From Ampullimonas aquatilis (GTDB lineage Bacteria; Pseudomonadota; Gammaproteobacteria; Burkholderiales; Burkholderiaceae_D): 64,000 bases of DNA. The DNA is taken from the NCBI RefSeq assembly GCF_049675895.1, contig NZ_CP183834.1, positions 62,001 through 126,000 on the forward strand, read 5' to 3'. This document shows, in pieces, positions 34,380-44,161 of this stretch (position 1 is its first letter; every line of letters starts with the position of its first letter). Below the pieces are notes generated by a model, which was given only the letters and a program-made list of their open reading frames with translations, was not told where the DNA came from and did no database searches. The position numbers were made by a program, and so were the translations under genes.

Positions 34380-37181
34380 ATGAATGACCTGTCCTTGAAT
34401 CAGCGTGAGTCTGGTTCACCTAGCCCCACTTTACCCAGCGTTGATAAAGACGCCCCCTTACGCACCGATATTCGTCTGCTGGGTCGCCTGCTTGGCGACA
34501 CCGTCAGAGAGCAGGAAGGCCTGACGGTATTTGAACTGATAGAAAAAATTCGCCAGGCTTCGGTAAGTTTTAATCGTGATCAGGATCAGGCGGCAGGTGC
34601 CTTGATGGCGCAAACGCTCAATGATTTGCCACGTGACACGATGGCATCGGTGGTGCGTGCCTATTCTTACTTTTTACATCTTTCCAATATTGCCGAAGAT
34701 CAGCATCTGACCCGTCGCAATCGTGATCGTGCGGTGGCGCATCCCAGTGCTCGCGAAGGTACCCTGGTTCATGCGCTGGATCGGATTCATGAAGTGGGTT
34801 TGTCCACCACCGAATTGCAATCTTGCATTGATCATATGCTGGTCAGCCCGGTATTGACGGCACATCCAACTGAAGTACAGCGTAAAAGTATTCTGGCCAT
34901 GCAACATAAGATTGCCGCCTTGTTGGATGAGCGCGATCGCCGTCATCTGACGCCGGAAGAAGAACAGGAAAATGACGAGGCAATGCAAGAAGCCATTCTG
35001 GTGCTTTGGCAAACCCGTATGTTGCGCCCCCAACGGCTGGCGGTGATTGACGAGGTGCGCAACGGTATCTCGTATTACAACGCCTCCTTTTTTGCCGAGT
35101 TGCCCAAACTCTATTGCCGTTTTGAAGACATGTTGCGTGAGCGCCATGCCAGGCCTGACTGGTCATTGCCACCATTCTTTAAGATTGGTAGCTGGATCGG
35201 TGGTGATCGTGATGGCAATCCTTTTGTCACAGCGCCAGTATTGCGCGAAACAGTTCAGTTGCAATCTGCCGAAGTGTTTGCCTACTATCAGGCCGAACTG
35301 GAAACACTGGGTACTGAATTGCCTTTGTCCAAGCAACTGGTCAAGGTCTCGGCAGAACTGGATGCTTTGGCGCAACGCAATCCTGATGCCTCGCCACATC
35401 GTGCCGATGAGCCATATCGATTGGCTTTGGCAGGTATGTTAGGGCGTTTGCAGGCTAGTCGAGTGGCTTTGACTGGGCGTGTTGATGAAGTGACTGATGA
35501 TCGGCAGGAGGCTTATGCAGTCAGCGAAGATTTGCTCAAGGACTTGGCTGTCCTGATCGCCTCACTCAATGCCCATGGTGGTGCCAAACTGGCTGCTGGA
35601 CGCTTGCGGCGTTTATATCGTGCAGTGGAAGTGTTTGGTTTTCATCTGGCTCCTGTCGACTTGCGTCAGAACTCGGATGTGCATGAGCGCACCGTGGCCG
35701 AACTGCTGCAGATGGCCGGTCGTTGCGACGATTATCTGGCGCTGGATGAGGCACAGCGTATTGCCCTGTTGATTGAGGAAATCAGCACGGCACGGCTCTT
35801 GTATTCACCATATCAAAATTACAGTGAAGACACGGCGGGTGAGCTGGCCATCTTTTTTGCTGCGCGTGATCTCAAATCCCGTTTTGGTCAGACTGTCTTG
35901 CCTAACTGCATCATCTCCAAGACCAATGGTGTGTCCGATCTGCTCGAAGTGGCGGTGCTGCTCAAGGAAGCCGGTTTGCTGCGCGTCAGCAAAGGGGGCG
36001 TGGCAATTGACATGAATATCATCCCGCTCTTTGAGACGATTGAAGATTTGCAGCAAGCCCCGGCCACTATGGCATACATCTTTTCCTTGCCAGCATATCG
36101 TGCGTTGGTTGCGGCGCGCGGCGATGAGCAGGAAGTCATGCTTGGTTATTCTGATTCCAACAAGGATGGCGGCTTTCTGACTTCAGGTTGGGAGCTCTAC
36201 AAGGCTGAGATTGAGCTGGCCAAGGTCTTTACCGGACATAAAGTGCGGATGCGCTTGTTCCATGGTCGCGGTGGTTCGGTTGGCCGTGGTGGTGGCCCGA
36301 GTTATCAGGCAATTCTGGCGCAACCGGTTGGTGCGGTATCGGGCCAGATTCGCATTACCGAGCAGGGTGAAGTGATTGCGGCCAAATATGGTTCGCCCGA
36401 AGTCTGTCGTCGTAACCTCGAAGTGTTGGTTGCGGCCACCCTGGAAGCCACCTTACTGGACTTGGAAAACAAGGTGGAACCCGCCCAGGGTTTCTATGAA
36501 GTCATGGATCAGCTGTCCCTGCGTGCTTTTAAAGCGTATCGAGGTTTGGTTTACGAGACGCCTGGGTTTACTGATTACTTCCGGGAAGCCACGCCGATTT
36601 CAGAAATCTCGCATCTCAATATTGGTAGCCGGCCTGCTTCACGTAAGCAATCGGACCGCATTGAAGATCTGCGTGCGATTCCCTGGGTGTTTTCCTGGGC
36701 CCAATGTCGGGTGATGTTGCCAGGCTGGTTTGGTTTTGGTTCAGCCGTGCAAGGTTGGCTGAAGGAAAATCCGGAAGGTTTGCCACAATTGCAGCGCATG
36801 GTGCAAGCCTGGCCATTCTTCAAGGCTTTGCTGTCCAATATGACCATGGTGTTGGCCAAGAGCGATCTGGGCATTGCCCAGCGATACAGCGAATTGGTGG
36901 TCGATGAGACTTTGCGTGCGACCATTTTTGGTGCCATCAAGGCCGAATGGGAAGCCACCCGGCAATCGGTTCTGAGCATTACGGGACAAAAAGATCTGCT
37001 CGAAGATAACCCGATGCTGGCGCGTTCAATTCGCAACCGTTTTCCTTATATGGATCCGCTCAATCACCTGCAAATAGAACTGTTGCGGCGTTATCGCCGC
37101 GGCGATAGTGACGAACGCGTACGCCGTGGTATCCATATTTCGATCAATGGTGTGGCTGCTGGTTTGCGCAATAGTGGCTAA
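34380..37181 (+). CDS. ppc: Phosphoenolpyruvate carboxylase
   Basis: A 933-residue enzyme of full length that makes oxaloacetate from PEP and bicarbonate. Catalytic segments are VLTAHPTEVQRKS (His), GYSDSNKDGGFL (Lys/Ser) and FHGRGGSVGRGGGPSY (Arg/His). The C-terminus AAGLRNSG corresponds to the conserved NTG end needed for allosteric control. The gene stands alone. Confidence 0.97.
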   Translation: MNDLSLNQRESGSPSPTLPSVDKDAPLRTDIRLLGRLLGDTVREQEGLTVFELIEKIRQASVSFNRDQDQAAGALMAQTLNDLPRDTMASVVRAYSYFLHLSNIAEDQHLTRRNRDRAVAHPSAREGTLVHALDRIHEVGLSTTELQSCIDHMLVSPVLTAHPTEVQRKSILAMQHKIAALLDERDRRHLTPEEEQENDEAMQEAILVLWQTRMLRPQRLAVIDEVRNGISYYNASFFAELPKLYCRFEDMLRERHARPDWSLPPFFKIGSWIGGDRDGNPFVTAPVLRETVQLQSAEVFAYYQAELETLGTELPLSKQLVKVSAELDALAQRNPDASPHRADEPYRLALAGMLGRLQASRVALTGRVDEVTDDRQEAYAVSEDLLKDLAVLIASLNAHGGAKLAAGRLRRLYRAVEVFGFHLAPVDLRQNSDVHERTVAELLQMAGRCDDYLALDEAQRIALLIEEISTARLLYSPYQNYSEDTAGELAIFFAARDLKSRFGQTVLPNCIISKTNGVSDLLEVAVLLKEAGLLRVSKGGVAIDMNIIPLFETIEDLQQAPATMAYIFSLPAYRALVAARGDEQEVMLGYSDSNKDGGFLTSGWELYKAEIELAKVFTGHKVRMRLFHGRGGSVGRGGGPSYQAILAQPVGAVSGQIRITEQGEVIAAKYGSPEVCRRNLEVLVAATLEATLLDLENKVEPAQGFYEVMDQLSLRAFKAYRGLVYETPGFTDYFREATPISEISHLNIGSRPASRKQSDRIEDLRAIPWVFSWAQCRVMLPGWFGFGSAVQGWLKENPEGLPQLQRMVQAWPFFKALLSNMTMVLAKSDLGIAQRYSELVVDETLRATIFGAIKAEWEATRQSVLSITGQKDLLEDNPMLARSIRNRFPYMDPLNHLQIELLRRYRRGDSDERVRRGIHISINGVAAGLRNSG

Positions 37182-37278
37182 GTTGGCGAATAGATAGGGT
37201 CGAGTTGTGGTTCAAGCCCTCAGGGTGATTGCAATTCGATTGATTGGAAAATTCTTCAATCAGCATTCAACCTTCAGA

Positions 37279-37309
37279 GGCAAACTTCATGAATCAGATG
37301 AAGTTTGCC
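37279..37309 (+). terminator. Hairpin terminator of ppc
   Basis: A perfect 12-bp stem ggcaaacttcat/atgaagtttgcc with a 7-base loop, about 100 bases after the ppc stop. The following sequence (tgctgttgtctt) is only moderately T-rich. Confidence 0.65.
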
Positions 37310-37474
37310 TGCTGTTGTCTTGACGAAGTAAGTCAACCTGATCGACGTTGATCCGTTATCCCCAGGTAATAGTTGTTTTTTTGTGACGGATTGCACTTTG
37401 CCATCCATTTTTAATTTTAGATTGTCTGTAGGAGCTTGTATGCTTCGCTCCTTAGCAGACTAAATCAGGGTCGA

Positions 37475-39184
37475 GTGTCACCAATGAAGTGGCAATTTTA
37501 TCGGCGCGTCTTTCAGGGCGTTCCGCAAATCAATAAAGATAATTCTTTAGCAAATTCAGGTTGGGCCAATGCCACAACAGCTGATTTGTTGGCGCTCGGC
37601 CGTAAATTGCAAAATCTTGAGTGGCGTCCTGCAGACTGGTGGATGGGAACTTTCATTCTCATGATCGCAGCAGTGCTGCGTTTTTACGCGCTTGGCAGCG
37701 AGCCTCTCTGGCTGGATGAGGGCTATTCCTGGTGGGATTCGAGCCAGTCCTTTGCTGATATTTGGGGGTTGGTGCCGCAATGCGATCCCTTGCCGCCACT
37801 GTATCCCTTCATGCTCAAGATCTGGTCCACGGTTTTTGGTGACAGTTCGTTTGCCTTGCGCGCCTTTTCTGCAGCAACGAGTGTCGTTGCCACGGGTTTT
37901 GTCATTTTGACGGGTCGTGAAATCAGCAACCGGATCGGCTGGATGGCCGGACTGGTGTTTGCGACGGCCCCTTTTCAGATTGAATTTGCTCATGAAGCAC
38001 GACCCTACTCCTTATTGTGTCTGGGTGCTGCGATCCTGACTTTTGGTGCAATTCGGGTATTTCGGACTGGCCCAGGCCGCAATCTGGCGGCTTATTTCCG
38101 TGGCTGGTGTGCGCTGATTGCGGGCTCACTGATCATGCTGTGGACCAACAATACGGCCATTTTTGGTGTTATCTCGTTTGGTTTGATTGCCGCTTGGCTA
38201 TTGCTGCGGGAACAGCGCTTGCGCCCCATGATTCGTCCGTTGATTGTGGCCGCTATCATCATTGGCATTCTCTGGCTACCTTATTTGCCAACTTATCTGC
38301 AACAAGCCGAAGGTATTGCCTCTGACTTCTGGATTCCCAAACCAGATAGCTGGCGTGTCGGTAACGAGTTGCGTTTTGTGGTGGGTCTGGGTTCGTTCAA
38401 TATTTTGTGGTGTCTCACCTTTATCTGGTCAGTTGGATTAGGTTTGTTGTGGTGGCGTGGTCATCGCCGTGAAGCCATCGTGCTGGGCGGTATGTTTATT
38501 TTGCCGGTAGCCATCAACTTTCTGGTGAGCGTGACCATCAAACCGATTTTTATTGCGCGCGCATTTATTGGTATCGCGCCAGCTTTTGCAATCGGTATTG
38601 CGGTGGCATTGGCGTTCTTCAAACAACGCAGAGTGCGTGTTATTGCCGTACTGGCAGTGGCTTGCTTGCAACTGGTACCTGCCTGGACCATTTTGACCCA
38701 AAAAGATCGCAAGGAGCCCTGGGACGATATTGCCATGCAAATGGTCAGCGACGCCCGTGCCAATGGCGGTCAGCCGCTGGTACTGATGGTGCCCAATGAG
38801 TTGTCCCTGCCACTCAATCATGCACTGGAAGAAGCGCACATGAGTTTGCCGATCAGCGGTATTCCCGATGCGTTTCCCGCCCCAGGCCTGACGGCCCGTT
38901 ATCCTTCTGGTAAATGTACGCCATCGGTATTGGGCCAGGATTTGGGCAAACTCAAGCAAGCAGTCAAAGGTCACGATACCGTTTTGTTTGTGACTCGTCG
39001 CGGTAATGTCTATGATCCTAAAGATCAGATTCAGATTCAATTAATGGGGCTTGGTTTACGCCAGATTGGTATTCACGAGTACAAACCGGGTGGTTTGATT
39101 GTGCATACCTTTGTGCAGCCAGGTAATCTGTTTCGCGGCAAGGTTGCCAGTGCGCCAGCCATAACGTCCAAAAATACTCATTAG
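37475..39184 (+). CDS. GT39/ArnT-like membrane glycosyltransferase
   Basis: A protein of about 569 residues with roughly ten transmembrane helices. The first periplasmic loop carries LWLDEGYSWWD, the acidic motif of lipid-linked mannosyl/arabinosyl transferases (PMT-type). It probably transfers a sugar from a polyprenyl-phosphate donor; acceptor unknown. A GTG at 37475 has AGGG at 4-5 bases; ATG at 37484 and TTG at 37436 are alternatives. AGGAG at 37430 instead precedes a tiny ATG ORF (MLRSLAD, 37440-37463) in another frame. It ends at a terminator and repeat copy 4. Confidence 0.85.
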   Translation: MSPMKWQFYRRVFQGVPQINKDNSLANSGWANATTADLLALGRKLQNLEWRPADWWMGTFILMIAAVLRFYALGSEPLWLDEGYSWWDSSQSFADIWGLVPQCDPLPPLYPFMLKIWSTVFGDSSFALRAFSAATSVVATGFVILTGREISNRIGWMAGLVFATAPFQIEFAHEARPYSLLCLGAAILTFGAIRVFRTGPGRNLAAYFRGWCALIAGSLIMLWTNNTAIFGVISFGLIAAWLLLREQRLRPMIRPLIVAAIIIGILWLPYLPTYLQQAEGIASDFWIPKPDSWRVGNELRFVVGLGSFNILWCLTFIWSVGLGLLWWRGHRREAIVLGGMFILPVAINFLVSVTIKPIFIARAFIGIAPAFAIGIAVALAFFKQRRVRVIAVLAVACLQLVPAWTILTQKDRKEPWDDIAMQMVSDARANGGQPLVLMVPNELSLPLNHALEEAHMSLPISGIPDAFPAPGLTARYPSGKCTPSVLGQDLGKLKQAVKGHDTVLFVTRRGNVYDPKDQIQIQLMGLGLRQIGIHEYKPGGLIVHTFVQPGNLFRGKVASAPAITSKNTH

Positions 39185-39248
39185 TAGTTTCTCTATAGCC
39201 CTATATAAAACGCACTTAACAAGCTTAAAAAGCCATATACATCTAAGG
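39185..39248 (-). repeat. Dispersed gene-3'-end repeat, copy 4
   Basis: On the plus strand: ccctatataaaacgcacttaac, then about 14 bases, then atatacatctaagg. Reversed, this aligns base by base with copy 1 (CCTAGGGTGTATAT, CTTAGGTGCGTTTTA). It begins right after the stop of the glycosyltransferase. Its distal end merges with the terminator hairpin, whose arms it partly supplies. Confidence 0.65.
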
Positions 39249-39264
39249 AGTATATGGCTTTTTT
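39227..39264 (+). terminator. Rho-independent terminator after GT39-like gene
   Basis: A 14-bp stem aaaaagccatatac/gtatatggcttttt, 9-base loop, and T tail, strong and bidirectional. It ends about 80 bases before the DUF2946 gene and overlaps the distal part of repeat copy 4. Confidence 0.9.
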
Positions 39265-39342
39265 GTTATGAGATAGGTCAATCCAGTTCAGACAGAGAAA
39301 CAGCTATTTGAACTCAGGCCGTACTGTGGCATACAATGCGGC

Positions 39343-39798
39343 ATGCTTTTTTCAACTCACGCTCATTCTGCTTATCAGCGCTTGCTGTTTGCCTGCCGGC
39401 TGGCCTTGTTGGCTATGCTGGTACAAGCACTATTGCCAACGGTGGCGCTGACCAAGGCGGCTTGGGAGTCACGTACCAATCCTGCGGTCTGGATGGAAGT
39501 CTGTTCGGTTTGGGGTACCCGCAAGATTTTGCTGGAGCAGCCAATTGATCAAACTGCGACCGGTAATGAAATATCAGCAAAATCAACCGATCACCCTAAT
39601 GGTACGTTCAACAAGCTGCATGGCAAGCATTGCCCAATGTGTACTTTGCAGGGTGGTTTAGCGCTGACAGTCAACTTTGACTGGCCAATGGTTATGCCAC
39701 AAGGGCAAGCGGTTCAAGTTCCCATCATCAGCACGCCTCGTGCGCAATCATCTCGTTGGACACTCGCGCCACCCCGCGCACCACCGCAATTCTCCTGA
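39343..39798 (+). CDS. DUF2946 family protein (copper-locus type), copy 1
   Basis: A 151-residue protein with one N-terminal hydrophobic segment (LLFACRLALLAMLVQALLP). The family cysteine pattern is present: WMEVCSVWG and KHCPMCTLQGG, and a PPRAPP end. DUF2946 genes usually sit beside copper-handling genes. Here a TonB receptor, PepSY protein and PCuAC chaperone follow. A second copy ends this window. It may bind copper in the periplasm, by inference from cysteines and context. Confidence 0.85.
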   Translation: MLFSTHAHSAYQRLLFACRLALLAMLVQALLPTVALTKAAWESRTNPAVWMEVCSVWGTRKILLEQPIDQTATGNEISAKSTDHPNGTFNKLHGKHCPMCTLQGGLALTVNFDWPMVMPQGQAVQVPIISTPRAQSSRWTLAPPRAPPQFS

Positions 39799-39890
39799 AA
39801 TGACTTTGGTTGGCCTGCAATTCTGATTGCGGGTCATTTTTGGGCAATCGCTTCAACGATTGGCCCGATCTATCGTTTTACGGAGAAATC

Positions 39891-41924
39891 ATGTCCTGCA
39901 AATTACAACCCACTGCGTTAGCTGTATCCCTATTATTTACCCCGACCTTGTTTGCTCAGGAAACCAACCCGGCGAGTTTGCCTGAAGTCCAGGTCAAGGC
40001 TGCCAAACTGCGCAGCAGCACTACCCAACCGGATATCGCTACCGCCAAGGCACGCATTGAAACCGTTCCTGGTGGTGCCAATGTGGTCGATGCCGAAACC
40101 TATAAAAATGGCCGGGTGTCGACGCTGACCGATGCGCTTGGTTATGCGCCGGGCGTCTTTGTGCAATCAAGGTTTGGTGCCGAAGAAGCACGTTTGTCCA
40201 TTCGTGGCTCGGGCCTGCAACGCACTTTTCATGGTCGCGGAATCAAGGTGCTGCAAGATGGCGTTCCAGTCAATTTAGCGGATGGTAGCTTTGACTTTCA
40301 GATTCTGGAACCACTCAGTACTCGCTATATTGAGGTCTGGCGCGGTGCTAATGCCTTGCAATATGGTTCCACCACATTGGGTGGTGCGATCAATTTTGTG
40401 ACCCCAACAGGATTGAGCGGGCCTGCTGCGGATGTGCGTTTTGAAGCAGGTAACTATGGTTATCGGCGTACTTATCTGGCGGCAGGCACGCAGGTTGGCA
40501 ATGTCGATTTTTATGTATCCACCAGTGATTTTCGGCAACTGGGTTTTCGGCGCCATGCCAAACAAGATGCACAGCGTAATCTGGCCAATTTTGGGATTGC
40601 CATCAATGACCAACTGGAAACCCGTTTTTATATTGCCCATAGTGAAAGTAATTCCGAATTGCCTGGTAGCCTGACCAAGGCACAATTAAATGCTGATCCA
40701 CGACAAGCCAATGCGGGCACGGCTGCGAGCAATCAAAAGCGTGACTTGATGGTCGAGCGCTATTCCAACAAAACCGTCTACAAACTGGCGGATGCGCGTT
40801 TTGAGTTACTGACTTACTACTCAACTAAAAACCTGTTTCATCCCATCTTTCAGGTGATCGATCAAGACAACATTGATTACGGTGCTGACTTGCGTTTTAT
40901 CAGTCAAGCCGATCTGGTCGGTCATAAAAATCAGCTGACAGTGGGTTTCTCACCGACCCGTGGTCGTACCACCGAGCGCGATTGGGTCAACGTCAGGGGT
41001 ACTCGCGGAACGCAAGTGGATGCCAGTTATCAGGTTGCCAGCAACAGAGATATTTATATTGAAGACCAGTTTTATCTGCGTCCCGATCTGGCGCTGATTG
41101 CGGGCGTCCAATACAGCCGTGCCGAGCGCAAAAAAGTGGATCAGTTTGTGCCACCTGGTCAGGCCAATACCAGCCTGGATCGGGCTTATAGTCACTGGAG
41201 TCCCAAGCTGGGCGTCAACTATGCGCTCAGTCCTGCCGTACAGGTATTTGGAAATATTTCAGGCAGCTTTGAGCCACCGACATTCAGTGAAACCAGCATC
41301 ACGCCAGTAATATTTAATCAGGCGCAAAAGGCCACCACACTGGAAGTTGGTACGCGTGGTCAGCTTGAGCAAATTGGCTGGGATGCGGTGCTTTATCGTA
41401 GTCAGATCAAGGGCGAATATTTATCGCTATTGGCACCCAATGGCCAGACGACCACTATCAATGCCGACAAGACCGTGCACCAAGGTCTGGAGTTGGGTTT
41501 GCATGGCACCTATCGCAATGGGTTTGACTGGCGCGCTGCGGCCTTGCTGAATGACTTCAAGTTTGACGGCGACAAGACTTATGGCAATAACACCTTGCCC
41601 GGTATTCCCAAAAGTTTGATTCGTGCCGAAGTCGGTTATCGTTTTGGCCCGGGCCTGCGTGCTGCGATGAATCTTGAAACGGCCAGCAAGACGTATGTCG
41701 ACATGGCCAATAGTTTTGCCGCAGACAGTTATTCGATTGTTGGCGTACGACTGATTCAGGACATCAATCAGAACTGGTCCTGGTTTTTGGAAGGGCGCAA
41801 TCTGACTGATAAAAAATATGCGGCCAGTGTCGGCGTTGTGCGCACCATGAATGGTGTGGATGGCGCGCAGTTTCTACCTGGCGATGGTCGCAGTGTCTAT
41901 GCAGGCATACGCTTTAAAATTTAA
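39891..41924 (+). CDS. TonB-dependent outer membrane receptor, probable copper/metal
   Basis: A 677-residue receptor with signal peptide (ending LFAQE), plug domain (SRFGAEEARLSIRGSGLQRTF; DGVPVNLADGSFDF; YGSTTLGGAINFV) and a beta-barrel ending in the aromatic GIRFKI. ATG at 39891 has GGAG 6-7 bases upstream. No N-terminal sigma-signalling extension. The copper assignment rests on neighbours; by sequence alone it could be another metal or siderophore receptor. Confidence 0.85.
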   Translation: MSCKLQPTALAVSLLFTPTLFAQETNPASLPEVQVKAAKLRSSTTQPDIATAKARIETVPGGANVVDAETYKNGRVSTLTDALGYAPGVFVQSRFGAEEARLSIRGSGLQRTFHGRGIKVLQDGVPVNLADGSFDFQILEPLSTRYIEVWRGANALQYGSTTLGGAINFVTPTGLSGPAADVRFEAGNYGYRRTYLAAGTQVGNVDFYVSTSDFRQLGFRRHAKQDAQRNLANFGIAINDQLETRFYIAHSESNSELPGSLTKAQLNADPRQANAGTAASNQKRDLMVERYSNKTVYKLADARFELLTYYSTKNLFHPIFQVIDQDNIDYGADLRFISQADLVGHKNQLTVGFSPTRGRTTERDWVNVRGTRGTQVDASYQVASNRDIYIEDQFYLRPDLALIAGVQYSRAERKKVDQFVPPGQANTSLDRAYSHWSPKLGVNYALSPAVQVFGNISGSFEPPTFSETSITPVIFNQAQKATTLEVGTRGQLEQIGWDAVLYRSQIKGEYLSLLAPNGQTTTINADKTVHQGLELGLHGTYRNGFDWRAAALLNDFKFDGDKTYGNNTLPGIPKSLIRAEVGYRFGPGLRAAMNLETASKTYVDMANSFAADSYSIVGVRLIQDINQNWSWFLEGRNLTDKKYAASVGVVRTMNGVDGAQFLPGDGRSVYAGIRFKI

Positions 41925-41937
41925 TGGTTAAACATTT

Positions 41938-43479
41938 ATGAATCAATCAACAATGACGGGCTGGTTGATGCGCTGGCATCGTCGTATCGGCATCGTTGCG
42001 TGTGTGGGTGTGCTGCTCTGGTGTATTTCAGGGTTGATGCATCCCATCATGTCACGCCTCAATCCCAGGCCGGTGCAATTCATGCCACCGGCACAGGTGC
42101 TGGACTTGCCACATGACAGTGACCATGTGGCGCTGCAGATGGCTTTGCGTGATGCCAGCATCAATGAGCTGAATGGGGTGCGGGTGGTGCGCTGGCCGGA
42201 TGGTGCGGCGTATTATCAGATCAGCCTGCCGCAACAGGCCGAGCGCCGGTATCTGCCAACCTCCACCAATGCGCCCGTGCCTTCCACACAAATGGATGCC
42301 GATTATGCAACGCTACTCGCACGGCATTATCTGGGTGATCAACAAGCGGCCATCAAGGCCAGCCGTATCATCACCGAGTTTGATGATGAGTACGTCTATA
42401 TCAATCGCCTATTGCCGGTATGGCGCATTGATTTTGACCGGCCCGATGGCATGCGTGTTTATGTGGATACCGGTACGGCCAAGCTGGGTGCCATGGTGGA
42501 TGATCGCAAAGCCATGTTGTCGCAAATCTTTCGTTGGATGCATAGTCATACTTATGCAGAAGGTCATGCCCGTTTGCGTTTGCTGTTCATGAGCAGCTTG
42601 CTGGGGCTGATCTTGATCACGGCGATGGGTGGTTTGGTGATCTATGGAGTGCGTTGGGGCAAGATGAGCAGGCAACAGGGCTTGCGTATCTGGCATCGCC
42701 GCATTGGTTTACTGGTCTCACTGGCTTTATTGATGTTGGCGGGCAGTGGTGCCTGGCATTTATTGATGGATCATACCGAAGCCACAGTGGTACCCGCGTT
42801 TCATCCTGTCACCGTCAAGGCCGAGCAGATTCGAACTTGTCCATTGACTGTTTTGCATGACACCGGCTTTATGGCCAGTGATATGGCCATGCAGGTTATC
42901 GACGGCCAGGTTTGGTATCGATTTGCGCCGCAAACCCAGGCTGCAGGGCAGGCAGCCAGTGAGCATGATCATCATGCCAGTCATGAAGCAAAAACGTCAC
43001 AGGCCGCACCAATGGCTTTATGGGTGGATGTGCAGACCAACCGGCGATGGCAAGCCAATGATGCGCCTGACAGTATCGAGGCCACATTGGTTGGCAAACT
43101 GGCTAAAACCACTTTGTCGGAAGATACCAAAGATGCCAAGGAACTGAATCGGCAGCATATAGTCAGATTTGGCGATGGTTACGGTTTCATCTTCAAGCGT
43201 TTGCCGGTGGAACGCGTGGCTTTTGATACACCCGATCATCAGGCTGTGTATGTCGACCCCGCTACAGGAGTCATCGCTGCCGTATTGAATGACGAGGCAC
43301 GTACCCAGGGCTGGATTTTTGCCTATCTGCATAAATGGGAGTGGCTGGTACCTATAGTTGGCAAAGATGGTCGCGATTTTGCCCAGGGTATTTTTGCCTT
43401 GGGTAATGCCGTGGTGGCTTTGCTGGGCATCTGGTTATTTACCCGTACTCGCCGACCAGCCGTTAAGCGAAACAGTTAG
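41938..43479 (+). CDS. PepSY-domain membrane protein
   Basis: A 513-residue inner-membrane protein. Four PepSY-associated transmembrane helices flank periplasmic PepSY repeats (RWMHSHTYAEGHARLR; YLHKWEWLVPIVGKD). A His-rich loop, SEHDHHASHEA, near residue 340 may bind metal. Proteins of this type are thought to reduce metal ions or substrates taken in by TonB receptors. It begins 13 bases after the receptor stop and precedes PCuAC; this fits periplasmic copper or iron processing. Confidence 0.87.
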   Translation: MNQSTMTGWLMRWHRRIGIVACVGVLLWCISGLMHPIMSRLNPRPVQFMPPAQVLDLPHDSDHVALQMALRDASINELNGVRVVRWPDGAAYYQISLPQQAERRYLPTSTNAPVPSTQMDADYATLLARHYLGDQQAAIKASRIITEFDDEYVYINRLLPVWRIDFDRPDGMRVYVDTGTAKLGAMVDDRKAMLSQIFRWMHSHTYAEGHARLRLLFMSSLLGLILITAMGGLVIYGVRWGKMSRQQGLRIWHRRIGLLVSLALLMLAGSGAWHLLMDHTEATVVPAFHPVTVKAEQIRTCPLTVLHDTGFMASDMAMQVIDGQVWYRFAPQTQAAGQAASEHDHHASHEAKTSQAAPMALWVDVQTNRRWQANDAPDSIEATLVGKLAKTTLSEDTKDAKELNRQHIVRFGDGYGFIFKRLPVERVAFDTPDHQAVYVDPATGVIAAVLNDEARTQGWIFAYLHKWEWLVPIVGKDGRDFAQGIFALGNAVVALLGIWLFTRTRRPAVKRNS

Positions 43480-43567
43480 AATCATTGAAAGGCTACGCGG
43501 CTTGTCGTCCCGTTTTGGGTGGCAAGCGTTAAGGAATATGTGATCATGGATCACGAGGAGAAAAGTA

Positions 43568-44014
43568 ATGCGAAATATCATCAAAGCCGTTTTGTTTGCC
43601 AGCGCCATGTCATTTGGCATTGCTGCCTGGGCGCAGGTTGAAGTGACCGATGCCTGGGTGCGCGGTACTGCCGCTGGCCAAAAAGCAACCGGTGCTTTCA
43701 TGAAGCTCACTTCACCCGAAGGTGGCAAACTGGTTGGCGTGTCCAGCCCAGTGGCGGGCATTGCCGAAATTCACGAAATGAAAATGGAGGGCGACATCAT
43801 GAAGATGCGCGCTATTCCAAGTGTGGATGTGCCCAAAGGTAAAACGGTTGAATTCAAACCGGGCAGCTATCACGTGATGCTGATGGATCTGAAAAAAGAA
43901 ATCAAAAAGGGCGAGCCGGTCCCTTTGACGCTCAAGTTTGAAACTGCCGATAAAAAAGTGGTCGAGCGTGAAGTCAATGCCGATGTTCGGGCGCTTGGTG
44001 AGATCAAACCCTGA
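43568..44014 (+). CDS. PCuAC periplasmic copper chaperone
   Basis: A 148-residue protein with a signal peptide (FASAMSFGIAAWA) and the PCuAC copper site: IHEMKMEGDIMKM followed about 20 residues later by YHVMLM (H, M, H, M ligands). It loads copper onto cytochrome oxidase CuA in known members. GGAGAAA precedes the ATG. It is the last gene of the copper cluster and is followed by a hairpin. Confidence 0.95.
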   Translation: MRNIIKAVLFASAMSFGIAAWAQVEVTDAWVRGTAAGQKATGAFMKLTSPEGGKLVGVSSPVAGIAEIHEMKMEGDIMKMRAIPSVDVPKGKTVEFKPGSYHVMLMDLKKEIKKGEPVPLTLKFETADKKVVEREVNADVRALGEIKP

Positions 44015-44031
44015 GTGGCATCAATAATTAA

Positions 44032-44104
44032 TAGTGATAGGGGGTATTTTTATACCCCCTTTATTTATGCACTTAAGCAGTTGTAAATTGAATATACACC
44101 CTTA
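44032..44104 (-). repeat. Dispersed gene-3'-end repeat, copy 5
   Basis: Sense to PCuAC: tttatgcacttaagcagttg, then atatacaccctt. It contains the hairpin gggggtat/atacccccc-like stem on its stop-codon side. Reversed, AAGGGTGTATATTCAATTTA aligns closely with copy 6 (AAGGGGGTATGCTCAAAAAT). Confidence 0.7.
44040..44066 (+). terminator. Hairpin terminator of the PCuAC gene
   Basis: Stem gggggtat/ataccccc (44040-44047 and 44052-44059), 4-base loop, followed by tttattt, 25 bases after the PCuAC stop. It is part of repeat copy 5. Confidence 0.75.
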
Positions 44105-44161
44105 TTTTTATCTGTTTTTTAGCGATGTAATTTAATTGAGTGGTTAACGGATCCCTTCATC

